A DNA stretch of 64,000 nucleotides from Meghimatium bilineatum (GCA_034231615.1 CM067306.1:41464761-41528760), one strand, 5' to 3'; positions 11,742-22,780 are shown, counted from the stretch's first letter. The notes: generated by a model not told the origin, from the sequence alone. Numbers and translations: made by a program.

Positions 11742-11926
11742 TTCCTCATAAAAGGAAGAATCTTGAAAGAGCAGATGCTTTAGTGCCGAAAGCACCAATA
11801 CTAGGAGAATTAGTTATGGATGAGAATTATATATTGTCTTTACATGAATATTTTCTAAAAGAGGACTCTAGACTGGAAGGAGATATGATAATGTGCCTTC
11901 AAGAATTTGGAATTTTCTCAGGGTGA
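11742..11926 (+). other. Orphan open frame, no family recognised
   Basis: An uninterrupted frame of about 61 codons directly after the mariner relic reads KRKNLERADALVPKAPILGE and ends GDMIMCLQEFGIFSG, with GGGTGAGC (donor-like) at its end. It does not resemble CCDC141. It could be a captured exon, a transposon remnant or chance. Confidence 0.25.
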
Positions 11927-12479
11927 GCAGAACAGAACGATTTGGAAAGGTGGGGGAATATAAGGTATGCATATAACCAATGTAACCAGCAAGCTACGGG
12001 AACCATCAGCATGCACATTCTTTTTCACGTGCTGGGAGAGACTGAATCCCTGTGTGTTTGCCCAGAGTGCGTCAATTACAATTCAGAAAAGTAAAACAAA
12101 AACCATTTTATTACCATACAATGAAATGAGAAAAATTCAAATGAAAAATATCACTGTTCACCACCGTGACGAGTGAACTCGAAACTGGATCGTCTGGAGA
12201 TTGCCTTTGCCACCAAGTAATTTTGTACCATGGAATTGCAGAATCACAATATCCAAGGTACAAAACTACTTTGAATCACAGAGTTCATTATTTTTTATGG
12301 AAACATTTCTGATATAACCAAATTTGACAGACATACAAGTTGAAAGGATTGTACCTTGCTAAAATAGGTACTTTTGATTTAAATACAAATTGGTACAATA
12401 TGATGAAAAATGTGCACTTATTAGTGAGTGCTGATTAGCTGTTTCTAATTGAAACATCCTTTTTTCACTTACTTTTGCA

Positions 12480-12775
12480 TGAGAAATTGTTCTATTTGGA
12501 CTAGATATCAACATACAAAAGAAAAAAATGATAATCAACAAAATCACAGAAGAATCAGACCAAACATAAAAGACATTGAGAGATACTACAACAAGTAGAT
12601 TATTACCAATATCTCAGACACATATTTACAAATGGTATACGTGAAACAAGTTTATGGAAAATAGGAATAGCTAAAATTACTTTCAATGACATAATGAAAA
12701 TATTGACATCTAGACAAATTGCAAATTAAAATGAGAATTATAAAATGCTACATTTATTCAATATTAATTTATCAC
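12480..12775 (+). mobile_element. RTE-like LINE relic
   Basis: Matches the same stretch as 24238-24480: ATGATAATCAACAAAATCAC, TTACCAATATCTCAGACACA, TTTCAATGACATAATGAAAA, ATAAAATGCTACATTTATTC. Frameshifted. Confidence 0.7.
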
Positions 12776-13229
12776 CTTTGGGGTCTTTTGTTACCTTACT
12801 TAACTGAGGATAGAGTAGAGGGGAGGCAACCATAGGGCTTTTTTCTCCCCCAGCTGTGGATATTTTTGATCAGATCTTGGATCTTGTGTTATTTTTCTAA
12901 GAATCTGGGCATATAAGTAAAAAGATTCAATTATTTAAACAGATGGTTCAGTAGTAAGGGAAGCAAACAAATGCAGATGGGGGCTTTGTTGTCTACCAAA
13001 ATGGTTGACAAATTTGCTGCAATACAACATCATGCATGATAATGGAAATATAAGCAGTAACAGCAGCTCTCACATGACGCAACAACCAACACCCACAATG
13101 ATTCTAGCAAACTCCCAGAGTTTTCTTCGCAAAATAGAAAATGCATGATAAAAAGAATGGGTCACTCCTCTCAACAATGTCCAAAGTCTTTGGAACTACT
13201 GTCCAAGTCATACTGTGAGTCAGAGGCCA
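12776..13229. other. Unassigned intron sequence
   Basis: No coding or repeat signature beyond a possible continuation of the RNase H LINE that starts near 13230. Confidence 0.35.
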
Positions 13230-13740
13230 AGAAAAAGCTGCTGCATTGACGTGTTAAGATTTAGTAGATGGCATTGTGAGAAGAGGCCAAGCTGACTTAA
13301 TTAGGGCAATTACTAACACACTACACAACAATGAAGTGATGCTAAAAGAGACAATGTACATGTTCAGAGAATGACAAATGTGAGGGACCAGGGGAGAGGG
13401 GAGGAAGTGCATCCTCACCGGAAAGATCATAACCAACAGCTAACTGAGACACTGAGCTTATATACTTTTAGATGGCTGATGTCCGTCAAAGACGCATGTG
13501 TCTGTGGCGTAAATAGAATGTCAACACAACACATTTCCATTCTCTGGACTGCATCTTGCTGGAAATCTAGTAGGACCATTGTTCTGCTACAAGAGAGATC
13601 CAGTGGGAGTTTGAGAATGAATGCTATAGAAGAAGAAGAAGATGAAGAAGAGGTTGGCTGATTGAATGGCAAGCAGATCATTTGAGGGAATGTCCCGTGC
13701 ACAGTGATGCTAGTTGTTGATCAAGAATCACTAGATCTAT
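13230..13740 (+). mobile_element. RNase H-bearing LINE 3' end, split by a SINE
   Basis: 13285-13480 and 13655-13740 together align with the continuous copy at 33130-33440 (AGACAATGTACATGTTCAGA, ACACTGAGCTTATATACTTT, ATGGCAAGCAGATCATTTG). The end encodes a HLRECPVHSD-type Cys/His string. It is interrupted by the SINE at 13481-13654. Confidence 0.65.
13481..13654 (+). repeat. SINE superfamily member with TSD
   Basis: Contains CATTTCCATTCTCTGGACTG, GGAAATCTAGTAGGACCATT and GGGAGTTTGAGAATGAATGC, then a (GAA)n tail at 13628-13652. TGGCTGAT occurs at 13473-13480 and 13655-13662, and the empty site is seen in the related LINE at 33 kb. Confidence 0.8.
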
Positions 13741-13741
13741 G

Positions 13742-13965
13742 GTTCTTGACAGTCATCTGAGGTGCTGGGGTTAGTTATTGGCAGTTGTCTGAGGTGCTAT
13801 GGTTATTTTCGACAGTCGTCTGAGATGCTGGGGTTAGTTATTGGCAGTTGTCTGAGGTGCTATGGTTATTTTTGACAGTCTGAGGTGCTGTGGTTAGTTA
13901 TTGACAGTTGTCTGAGGTGCTATGGTTATTTATGACAGTTATCTGAGATGCTGGGGTTATTTTTG
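13742..13965. repeat. Degenerate minisatellite of about 37 bp
   Basis: Repeats of TCTGAGGTGCTGGGGTTAGT and GACAGTTGTCTGAGGTGCTA alternate over about six units, with two unit types. Confidence 0.85.
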
Positions 13966-14440
13966 CTGAATTTGCCTTAATCTGAATTTTTCTTAAGGAA
14001 ATTCTAAAACTAGTCAAAATACTAGTACCCCTTCCCACTCCCTGCCCTTAACAATTTACAAAAAAAGGCATCAACAGTCTCATGGAAACATTGGAACATG
14101 GAACCGAAAATTGACAAATAACCTTTTTTTGGAATGTATACTTGTTTCCTATACTATGGCCCTGGCCTTATTTATATAGAATTATATAACCAGTGTTTTT
14201 TTTCCAGGGTATTCTGGAGTATTTTCCAAGGTGTTCTGGTTTTATTTTTAAACTGTCTGTGGTAACACTGGTCTGCAGTCTGCAATAAGTCTGCATATCT
14301 GGTGCTTTATTGTAAAAAAATGTCAGTTTTTGTGTCTACAAATTATCTGCACTACACAAGGAGAAACTACTCAAATTGGTTTTGTTGTTCGTCCATCACA
14401 AGTGATGATGACCATTTGTTACATCCACATTTTAAAATTC
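13966..14440. other. Unassigned intron sequence
   Basis: No feature recognised. The right end may belong to the 3' untranslated part of the LINE at 14440-14800. Confidence 0.35.
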
Positions 14441-14800
14441 AATTAGAGTTATGTCCTTGTTTATGAGTTCGTAGATGGCTAATGAGCCCTATTCGAGCTG
14501 TAAATGTCCTTGGACAGTTCGGGCATGGAATGACCACTGTAACAGATCTTGGTCTATCCGTGACTTTCTAGTTACTCTCTGCTGTTGAGCTGCTGCATTT
14601 CTCCTCTTTTTACAAGATGATGCGCTCTTTTTGATTGTAGAATGCCATGTAGATCTATTTTGTGCAAATTCTTCCCACATATCTTGGTCTATTTCAGCGG
14701 CTTTCAGTGAGGTCTTTAACGAGTCCTTGTAGCACTTCTTTTGGCCACCTTGAGATAAATTGATGTGAATAAATAGCAGGCTGATGTAAGAAATGCTAGA
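14440..14800 (-). mobile_element. Non-LTR retrotransposon C-terminus
   Basis: Minus-strand frame reads GGQKKCYKDSLKTSLKAAEI, then MWEEFAQNRSTWHSTIKKSA, then SRIGLISHLRT after a shift, the usual end of CRAFT-type invertebrate LINEs: 'RYKD.LK..LK...I....WE..A.DR..W'. Largely open but 5' truncated. Confidence 0.75.
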
Positions 14801-15279
14801 CATATTCTATCATCCATTTGACTTTTGAGAATTGATGATTGTAGCACAATGTTATAAACTGTAATAAAGTAGTAGTAAAGTAGCCTAGCAATATCAACAT
14901 CCCAGTACTATTCACTAAATAGACTACACTTTTCCTATCTGAATTTGAGGTCCACTTTATTTTATGATTGTGGCTATGTGCCTGCTACCGAAACATAGAC
15001 AATGATGAATATGTAAGAGAGAAGGGTGTTAAAATCAAAATGGTGTATGTTACGAATTCCACATTCATCCGCATCGCTGAGGATAGAATTCGCTGGAGGA
15101 CTCTGTGTGCTGAAGCATCCAATGTGGTACCCCTATGACCCTGAAGGGTTATGGGTTTATTTATTATTGATTGATGGTACGAAATTAATAGATGTAGCAG
15201 TTCTCAAGTATTCTCACTTCAGAACATCTATATCCATCAGTTTGGTAAACAACACAACGGATTGTTGTCTGGAAACTGT
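14801..15279. other. Unassigned intron sequence
   Basis: No feature recognised. Confidence 0.35.
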
Positions 15280-15470
15280 GTCATAGTCTCACCTGGAAAA
15301 TAACTGTATCATAGTCTTGTCTGGAAAATATGTATTCTAGGACAGTAGTCTCCTGTCTGGAAAATATCTGTATCAGTCTCCTGTATAGACAATATCTGTA
15401 TCATAGTCTCCTGTATAGAAAATATGGCACAAATATTTTCCATGAAAAATATGTATCATAACCTCCTATT
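15280..15470. repeat. Degenerate tandem repeat before exon 2
   Basis: Imperfect copies of CTGGAAAATATCTGTATCAT and AGTCTCCTGTATAGA over about five units, ending about 65 bp before the exon 2 acceptor. Confidence 0.75.
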
Positions 15471-15535
15471 TTTATGCATCAGCACAAATTATGTTTGTTA
15501 CAGCCAAGAATTATACTTCTTTTATTTCTGTTTAG

Positions 15536-15727
15536 TCCAAAGAAGATGAGGTTCACCAACTTCTACGGAACATTGATGCACAAGCTGACCAAAACAGATC
15601 CCAAGTTGATGTTCACAATGCTATGGCGGACACCTTGGCTGAGGCCTGGAAGGACCTCAATGACAAATTGGCTTACAGAGGAACACTATTGGACCAGAGT
15701 GTGGCATTCCACCAGAGTGCTCAAGAT
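15536..15727 (+). CDS. CCDC141: CCDC141-like exon 2, spectrin-like helices
   Basis: 64 codons (192 nt), phase 0/0, acceptor TTTAG, donor GTAAGC. Predicted residues 42-105. It carries the strongest family signature in the window: DEVHQLLRNID, then VHNAMADTLAEAWKDL, matching the vertebrate 'VYDAMAETLGEAW' helix, then LLDQSVAFHQSAQD. The Trp of AEAW sits where spectrin repeats keep their helix-core tryptophan. Confidence 0.9.
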
Positions 15728-15891
15728 GTAAGCATTGTATTAAATGCTATATTTTAGTGCTAGTGGATGTAATGGGGATAAATCTTGAATCTTCTTCTTC
15801 AGCATTCATTCTCAAACTCCCATATATAAATAACCAAATGGCCAGAGGGTGTCCGACAAAGTGGATGGTGCCGCAGTAACCTAATGAACAA

Positions 15892-17591
15892 ATAGTAATG
15901 CAAAATGATGTAAAAAGGTTACTAAAACACTTACCTAGCCTATTAATAAAAATATATTTTTAAGAAAAAAAAAAAAAACATACAATAAAACTAAACAGGA
16001 CAATTCTCAACGTATCGGCTCAAATTGAACCTTTTTCAAGAGACAAACAACAGAAAACGACAAAATAAAAAAATAAATAGATGTCTATATTTCATCAAGC
16101 CCTCGTCTCCATAATAGCGCAGGGATGGCAACGCATCTAGTCAAAGTGAAAATGCGTGCATTCATTATAAACAAACCGAAAGTGGGAAATTAGAGACACT
16201 ATAGATGAGTGCAAGAATAATAAAAGAAAAAGATAAGAAAAATACCCCTTTTGTCACTCTATCAGACAGGCAGGTTTTAAGAACATAGTCACAACAGGCA
16301 CGACTAAAGGGAACAGAGACAGATGGGGACGTGAGAAAATATTCATGTGACAACCTAGCAAGGCTTGGAAACAACGATCCTGATAACAATACTGTGAACA
16401 GAGAACCATGGTCACCTACGCCAACAAGAATGGCATATGACAATGATAGATGAGTAATGATGAGGTTGTGTGGTGGTGGGGTGAGTGGGTTTGGGGAAGG
16501 AAGGATAGAAGAAGAATCAACATTTGAAAACGCATGGAATGAATGTGAAACCAAATATAGACATAAACATATATATAAAACCAAACCTAAACATACATAG
16601 AAATGTAAACACACACCAAGAGTCAAGAAATAAACACATAACAAGATGGACACAGATGTGTGAAGGATACCCACACAAAATGCACAGGCATGTAAATGTA
16701 TCCACACACAGGAAAGGGCTCACACCAGAATAGGTATACACATTGACACAGAATGGAGATACGTGCATTAACATAAAAAAGCGCTCACATAAATATACAT
16801 ATATATATGTATACACAAATATGAACATTCATGCACATAAACACTTTCTCGTATAAATAATAACATGAACATTCATACACATAGAAACATATACATATAT
16901 TAATGTAAATATAAACGTTCGTTCACATAAAGATAATGCTATAACAACTGCATATGTATACATACAAATGTGTGGCCCAAAGTAATTGTGTGGATACATA
17001 GAACCATGTAAAACGAAATGCATATACAAATAACTATATATGTGTGGGCACCCATCGAAGAGATAACTGCAATAAAAACGAGGAAATCAAAATCTAAATA
17101 TGTAAATGATTTAACAATAACAAAATGGCAGAGTACAAAATAATCACATATTGACATACACAAACGAAAGAAGACATAAAGGAATTATATAGAAGAACGG
17201 CAAACACAAAAATAATAATTATTCACGAAAGTGTACAAAGACAAATAATTACAAGAATCAGTGCAATATGGGAGTATATAAAGAAAAGGTGGGTAACTCA
17301 AACAAAACGGTGATTAATGTTCATTCCGTTTGGTTGCAAGACTCCCATATGACAAATGAGACGATATTCCAAGGACTGACGTTGCCGGTCACCGGTATAA
17401 CAACGTAACAAACCGGTTACAGAGACATCAGAGCTACCATGATGTGACGGGCTGTTAAAATGATTAGCCACTGGGGAGTCACGATGATTCGTGATATCTC
17501 TCAAATGTTCGGTGAATCTATCAGCTAAACGTCTACCAGTCTCACCAATATACTTCATATCACAACGCTTACATATGATAGAGTATATTAA
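15892..17591. repeat. Left arm of long inverted repeat
   Basis: Pairs with 17675-19380. Arms are nearly identical but differ: AATATATGTATATG versus AATATATGTGTATG near 16895/18375, a 5-6 bp indel near 17270/17990, and different poly-A/T tracts at 15964/19293. This argues against a simple hairpin assembly artefact. Confidence 0.9.
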
Positions 17592-17672
17592 GTTACGGGA
17601 CACACATGAAAAAGAATCATGAATATCAAAGTGTGATTTAGGAAACTGTAAAATAGGAGTGAGTGTATAAGC
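17298..17672 (-). CDS. GIY-YIG endonuclease tail of a Penelope-like element, left copy
   Basis: About 124 open codons to a stop at 17298. Order: AYTLTPILQFPKSHFDIHD, LIYSIICKRCDMKYIGETGR, LADRFTEHLRDI, RQSLEYRLICHMG. The IYSI...KYIG pair with the intervening CxxC, the following Arg and the late Glu are the usual Penelope-like GIY-YIG arrangement. This nuclease nicks target DNA for reverse transcription. The reverse transcriptase part is missing, so the copy cannot move itself. Confidence 0.85.
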   Translation of the reverse strand, partial: AYTLTPILQFPKSHFDIHDSFSCVSRNLIYSIICKRCDMKYIGETGRRLADRFTEHLRDITNHRDSPVANHFNSPSHHGSSDVSVTGLLRCYTGDRQRQSLEYRLICHMGVLQPNGMNINHRFV

Positions 17673-17674
17673 TC

Positions 17675-17968
17675 TTAATATACTCTATCATATGTAAGCG
17701 TTGTGATATGAAGTATATTGGTGAGACTGGTAGACGTTTAGCTGATAGATTCACCGAACATTTGAGAGATATCACGAATCATCGTGACTCCCCAGTGGCT
17801 AATCATTTTAACAGCCCGTCACATCATGGTAGCTCTGATGTCTCTGTAACCGGTTTGTTACGTTGTTATACCGGTGACCGGCAACGTCAGTCCTTGGAAT
17901 ATCGTCTCATTTGTCATATGGGAGTCTTGCAACCAAACGGAATGAACATTAATCACCGTTTTGTTTGA
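17675..17968 (+). CDS. GIY-YIG endonuclease tail, right copy, shorter 5' end
   Basis: An open frame identical in protein to the left copy from LIYSIICKRC to the stop at 17966-17968 (QPNGMNINHRFV). It begins at the junction with no start of its own; an in-frame GTG at 17663 belongs to the other copy's DNA. Confidence 0.85.
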   Translation, partial: LIYSIICKRCDMKYIGETGRRLADRFTEHLRDITNHRDSPVANHFNSPSHHGSSDVSVTGLLRCYTGDRQRQSLEYRLICHMGVLQPNGMNINHRFV

Positions 17969-19380
17969 GTTACCCACCTTTTCTTTATACCCTCTACTCC
18001 CGTATTGCACTGATTCTTGTAATTATTTGTCTTTGTACACTTTCGTGAATAATTATTATTTTTGTGTTTGCCGTTCTTCTATATAATTCCTTTATGTCTT
18101 CTTTCGTTTGTGTATGTCAATATGTGATTATTTTGTACTCTGCCATTTTGTTATTGTTAAATCATTTACATATTTAGATTTTGATTTCCTCGTTTTTATT
18201 GCAGTTATCTCTTCGATGGGTGCCCACACATATATAGTTATTTGTATATGCATTTCGTTTTACATGGTTCTATGTATCCACACAATTACTTTGGGCCACA
18301 CATTTGTATGTATACATATGCAGTTGTTATAGCATTATCTTTATGTGAACGAACGTTTATATTTACATTAATATATGTGTATGTTTCTATGTGTATGAAT
18401 GTTCATGTTATTATTTATACGAGAAAGTGTTTATGTGCATGAATGTTCATATTTGTGTATACATATATATATGTATATTTATGTGAGCGCTTTTTTATGT
18501 TAATGCACGTATCTCCATTCTGTGTCAATGTGTATACCTATTCTGGTGTGAGCCCTTTCCTGTGTGTGGATACATTTACATGCCTGTGCATTTTGTGTGG
18601 GTATCCTTCACACATCTGTGTCCATCTTGTTATGTGTTTATTTCTTGACTCTTGGTGTGTGTTTACATTTCTATGTATGTTTAGGTTTGGTTTTATATAT
18701 ATGTTTATGTCTATATTTGGTTTCACATTCATTCCATGCGTTTTCAAATGTTGATTCTTCTTCTATCCTTCCTTCCCCAAACCCACTCACCCCACCACCA
18801 CACAACCTCATCATTACTCATCTATCATTGTCATATGCCATTCTTGTTGGCGTAGGTGACCATGGTTCTCTGTTCACAGTATTGTTATCAGGATCGTTGT
18901 TTCCAAGCCTTGCTAGGTTGTCACATGAATATTTTCTCACGTCCCCATCTGTCTCTGTTCCCTTTAGTCGTGCCTGTTGTGACTATGTTCTTAAAACCTG
19001 CCTGTCTGATAGAGTGACAAAAGGGGTATTTTTCTTATCTTTTTCTTTTATTATTCTTGCACTCATCTATAGTGTCTCTAATTTCCCACTTTCGGTTTGT
19101 TTATAATGAATGCACGCATTTTCACTTTGACTAGATGCGTTGCCATCCCTGCGCTATTATGGAGACGAGGGCTTGATGAAATATAGACATCTATTTATTT
19201 TTTTATTTTGTCGTTTTCTGTTGTTTGTCTCTTGAAAAAGGTTCAATTTGAGCCGATACGTTGAGAATTGTCCTGTTTAGTTTTATTGTATGTTTTTTGT
19301 TTTTTTTCTTAAAAATATATTTTTATTAATAGGCTAGGTAAGTGTTTTAGTAACCTTTTTACATCATTTTGCATTACTAT
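17675..19380. repeat. Right arm of long inverted repeat
   Basis: Reverse complement of 15892-17591. Long open frames on both arms outside the nuclease (for example 18564-19106) are TGTATGT-rich 3' untranslated sequence with no protein look. Confidence 0.9.
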
Positions 19381-19599
19381 TCTCAAACTCCCACTGGATC
19401 TCCCTTGTAGCAGGACCATGGTCCTACTAGATTTCCAGCAGGATGTAGTCCAGAGAATGGAAATGCGTTATGTCACCTTTTTATTTGTGCAAATGGCCCA
19501 ACACATCCATGTTTGATGGGAAATCTTGAATTAAGAATTGGGGTTAATAGCTGACTATGTTAGTAGTTAAAATTAGTAATAGTGTTGGTTGTGTTTTAT

Positions 19600-19960
19600 T
19601 TACATGCTAGTTGTAATGTTGACTATTGGTATTGAATTTAGTGGCAATGTTGACTGTATTGTATTGAATTTAGTGGCAATGTTGACTGTATTGTATTGAA
19701 TTTAGTGGCAATGTTGACTTTGTTTATAGCTGATGTTGGTGGCAATATTGAATTAAAAAGTTTTTTGATGTTGGTGATATTAGCTTTGATGATAGTTTTA
19801 ATGTTAGTGGTGATGTTGACTGGTTAGCTGATCTTAGTTGTGATATTGGTTGTGTTGATAGTTGATGTTAGTGATAATGTTGGTTATATTATAGTTGATG
19901 TTAGGGGTAGTGTAGTGTTGGTTATTTTGATAACTGATGTTAGTGGTAATGTTGATAAAG
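19600..19960. repeat. TG-rich tandem tract before exon 3
   Basis: Contains near-perfect copies of TTGAATTTAGTGGCAATGTT, then a degenerate GATGTTAGTGGTAATGTTG series, ending about 50 bp before the exon 3 acceptor. Confidence 0.8.
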
Positions 19961-20008
19961 TCACATAATTTACCAGACACTTAATTTGTGGTTCTATATT
20001 TCCTCTAG

Positions 20009-20117
20009 TTGTCCTCATCAATGGAACAAGCTCAGAGAAACTTCAGCAAACTACCATTAGCTTCAGACGTGGAAACAGCACAGAGACTTTTACAACAACA
20101 CCTAGACATGAAGAATA
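20009..20117 (+). CDS. CCDC141: CCDC141-like exon 3
   Basis: 36 codons plus one base; starts in phase 0 and ends in phase 1 (AAT A|GTGAGC). Residues 106-141 start LSSSMEQAQRNFSKLPLASD and end ETAQRLLQQHLDMKN, a helix-loop-helix typical of the junction between two spectrin-like helices. The split serine codon is completed by exon 4. This is one of only two phase-1 junctions found. A TG-rich degenerate tandem tract lies just before the acceptor. Confidence 0.85.
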
Positions 20118-20299
20118 GTGAGCCTTTAATACTCTCTTTCCGTTTTATGATAAAATAAATTGTAGATGTATGCTCTCTGTAGTGTGTAAGCAGACTTGGC
20201 CTCTCTCTGTGATGTAGTCTTGATATCTCCCTTGTGGGATGCCTGTTATACTTATCCATCCACTCTTTTTGTAAAATAAATGTTGTACTTGTCCTCTCT

Positions 20300-20530
20300 C
20301 TTTGTATGAGTGCTGTTAGATTTATTCTCTCTCATTTTGTATGAGAGCTGTTAGATTTATTCTCTCTCATTTTGTATGAGAGCTGTTAGATTTATTCTCT
20401 CTCATTTTGTATGAGAGCTGTTAGATTTATTCTCTCTCATTTTGTATGAGAGCTGTTAGATTTATTCTCTTTCATTTTATATGAGAGCTGTTAGATTTAT
20501 TCTCTTTCATTTTATATGAGAGCTGTTAGA
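20300..20530. repeat. 35-bp minisatellite, about 6.5 copies
   Basis: Unit contains GAGAGCTGTTAGATTTATTC and TCTCTCATTTTGTAT; later units mutate to TCTTTCATTTTATAT. Confidence 0.93.
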
Positions 20531-20689
20531 CTTGTCCTCTCTGTTTGAGACAGTTAGATGACTTCTCTTGTCTTCAAAATGCATACATTCTTTTGTAGTG
20601 CAGAGGTGGGGGTGTAGTGCATTGGTGGTGTTGTAGGCAGGGAGTACGGGTGGCATTAGACTTGTCCTCTGTCATTGTGTGTTAAACTT

Positions 20690-21100
20690 CTCTTTTTGTA
20701 AGTCAACTTGACCTCTCTCTTTTTGTGAGTCATACTTATCCTCTCTCATTATGAATCACAACTGTCTTATCTCATTGTGAATCACACTTGTCTTCTTTCA
20801 CTATGAATCACGCTTGTCTTCTCTCATTGTGAATCAAACTCGTCCTCTCTCATTGTAAATCACACTTGTCATCTCTCACTGCAAATCACACTTGTACTCT
20901 CTCATTGTGAATCACACTTGTCTTCTCTCTTTGTGAATAACACTTGTTCTATCTCATTGTGAATCACAGTTGTCTTATTTTTATGAATCACACTTTTTCT
21001 CTCATTGTCAGTTACACTTGTCTTCTCTCAATGTTAATCACGCTAGTCTTCTCTCAGTGTGAATCACACTTGTCTTCTCTTATTGTGAATAAACATTATA
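20690..21100. repeat. 26-bp minisatellite, about 15 diverged copies
   Basis: Unit close to GAATCACACTTGTCTTCTCT plus CATTGT. The pyrimidine strand is in sense orientation inside intron 3. Confidence 0.9.
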
Positions 21101-21269
21101 TGACATTTTGAGTGTTATTTATTGTGTTGAACTATTTAATTTGTTCTCTGTCCTTATACATGGCTATTGTGACCTGTTCTCATTTTTGTCTCATGGTTTG
21201 TTCTTTTTGTTATGACTATTTTTGTCAGACCTTAAATTTGGTGATTGTTGTCTGCTGTCACCCAGTCCT

Positions 21270-21560
21270 GTGATTATTAGTCTATTATGGCCATGATCTG
21301 TTTTGGCCATGATCTGTTTTGTGACCATGATCTATTGTAACAACCCCTCATTTATGAGCATAACCTACTATGGCTCATGTTCTCAAATCTATTTGAGGCC
21401 ATGAACTATTGTAATCATAACTTGTCCATGACATACTGTGATCATTGTTTGTTGTGGCCATGACTTATTGTGACATGTTTGAAACCATGGCCTGTTTGAG
21501 ACAATCATGACATACTGTGATGTCTGCTATGACGGAGTCCTGTGTTGATTATGATCTGTA
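21270..21560. repeat. Degenerate GGCCATGATCTGTT-type tandem tract
   Basis: Short, poorly conserved repeats of 'CCATGATCTG/ACTATTGT', ending about 70 bp before exon 4. Confidence 0.55.
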
Positions 21561-21626
21561 ACCATGTGACCATGAATCTTGAGCAATTCATTCTTTAACC
21601 ATATTCTAATAATCACTTCTATTAAG

Positions 21627-21871
21627 GTATTTTGGAGACATCCAAAGCAACCCTAGACATGGGCCAGTCCCTGCTAGACCAGATCAAACAAATGGGTATG
21701 CATGCGGACTTTGCCAACTTTCATGCAACCACCGCTGCCTGTTATGGCATTGAACATCTGCTAGAGCTGCTGCATGATCGCAGGCGACATCTAGAAGAAC
21801 TGTGGAACCAACGCAAGATCCGTTTAGAGCACTGTTTGCAGCTTTGCCGTCTAGACCAAGATGTAAACAAA
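21627..21871 (+). CDS. CCDC141: CCDC141-like exon 4
   Basis: 245 nt, the longest exon seen; enters in phase 1 and leaves in phase 0 before GTAAGT. Residues 142-223 comprise ILETSKATLDMGQSLLDQI, then IEHLLELLHDRRRHLEELWN, then LEHCLQLCRLDQDVNK. The 'LLELL.DRRR.L...W' and 'L..CLQLC.LDQ' strings match the corresponding vertebrate segment ('LLELLQDRRRQL', 'LQICQWDQQ'). Helix C of a spectrin-like repeat is evident in the last third. Confidence 0.9.
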
Positions 21872-22082
21872 GTAAGTAGTATACCATAAACTCAAGTAAC
21901 AATTTTAAAAACTATTTGCTTTAGAAAAATTCAAGACAGGTACATTTAGTCTGTTGAAAGATATATAATTTGTAATTTGAAATACAATTTTTTTAATAAA
22001 ATCTGAGACTGTTTTTTGACTTAGCAGACAGCATTGCAGGCTGGTCATATAAAATGAATTGTGACTTGTTGATGTGTATTCA

Positions 22083-22780
22083 GCAGATATATGGACTGGA
22101 TATAAGCATCCAAAAAATAAAAACCATGATAATCAGCAAAGTCACAGAAGAACAGGTGCTAAACATAAAAATATATGGAGAGAAATTACAATAATTAGAA
22201 CATTATCAATATCTTGGACACATAATCACAAATGATGACAGATGTGAAACAAAAGTTAAAAAGAAGAATAGAAATGGCTAGAAGTACTTTTAATGACATA
22301 AGAAAAATATTAACATCTAAACAAATTACAAACAGGGTAAAAATGGGAATTATAAAATGCTACATCTATTTTATATTAATGTATGGCTCAGAAGCATGAA
22401 AAATAAATAAACAATTAAAAGACATAATTGATGCCTTTGAGATGTGGATATATTGAATAGAGAGAGCATCATGGAAAGAGAAGAAAACAAACAACAAGGT
22501 TCTAATAACACTCAATATGAAGAATTATTTAAGAAATAGAGATTAAGCAAATAAAATATTTTGGACACATTAAAAGACATGACACCGTGCTGAAGACCTT
22601 ACTTGAAGGTAAAGTCAAAGGGAAGCGAGTAAGAGGTAAGAAGAGTTGCAAGTGGGACAGTAATATCACAAGATGGACAGGTTATAGTCTAGCAAAGTAC
22701 TCCAACAAAACAAGAGACAGGGGATGTTGGAGGTCTGTTGCAGCCAACATTTGTTGCGGAGACAGCACTTGATAATGATG
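22083..22780 (+). mobile_element. RTE-like LINE 3' part
   Basis: Broken frame follows the LINE at 25905-28800: GLDIS.QK, ...YLGHII..., AFEMWIY, GHIKRHDTVLKTLLEGKVKG, then SNITRWTGYSL and the end GGAGACAGCACTTGATAATG. Several stops and shifts. The 61-codon open stretch 22587-22772 is part of it. Confidence 0.8.

Larger units (their letters stand above)
15823..19378. mobile_element. Head-to-head pair of Penelope-like elements in one insertion
   Basis: The left copy (15823-17671, minus) and right copy (17672-19378, plus) meet at their 5'-truncated ends. Their shared parts form an inverted repeat (15892-17591 and 17675-19380) around 83 bp. The spacer is not foreign: on the minus strand it continues the left copy's frame (SHFDIHDSFSCVSRNLIYSI). 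Both carry a GIY-YIG nuclease tail and a roughly 1.4-kb 3' region ending in a GAAAAAGGTTC...GATACGTTGAG motif. The left copy also has 69 bp beyond the shared 3' end. Confidence 0.88.
15793..19520 (-). repeat. SINE superfamily copy split by a Penelope-like insertion
   Basis: The (TTC)n tail side lies at 15793-15822 and the rest at 19379-19520 (CACTGGATCTCCC, AGATTTCCAGCAGGATGTAG, AGAGAATGGAAATGCGTTAT). The 15-bp string ATTCTCAAACTCCCA is present at 15808-15822 and again at 19379-19393, so the intervening DNA arrived later with a target duplication. Confidence 0.85.

Noticed and set aside
15172-15215. GTKLIDVAVLK string resembling the missing CCDC141 N-terminus
   Set aside because: It lies downstream of exon 1, so it cannot precede it in a normal transcript; no acceptor or matching phase. 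Judged to be chance.
16165-19106. Identical 180- and 103-codon open frames on both arms of the inverted repeat
   Set aside because: Low-complexity TGTATGT-rich 3' region of a Penelope-like element, lying after the nuclease stop codon; no family features.
15892-19380. Inverted repeat as a sequencing or assembly hairpin artefact
   Set aside because: Arms differ by substitutions and a 5-6 bp indel, truncation points differ, and an exact 15-bp direct repeat flanks the block.
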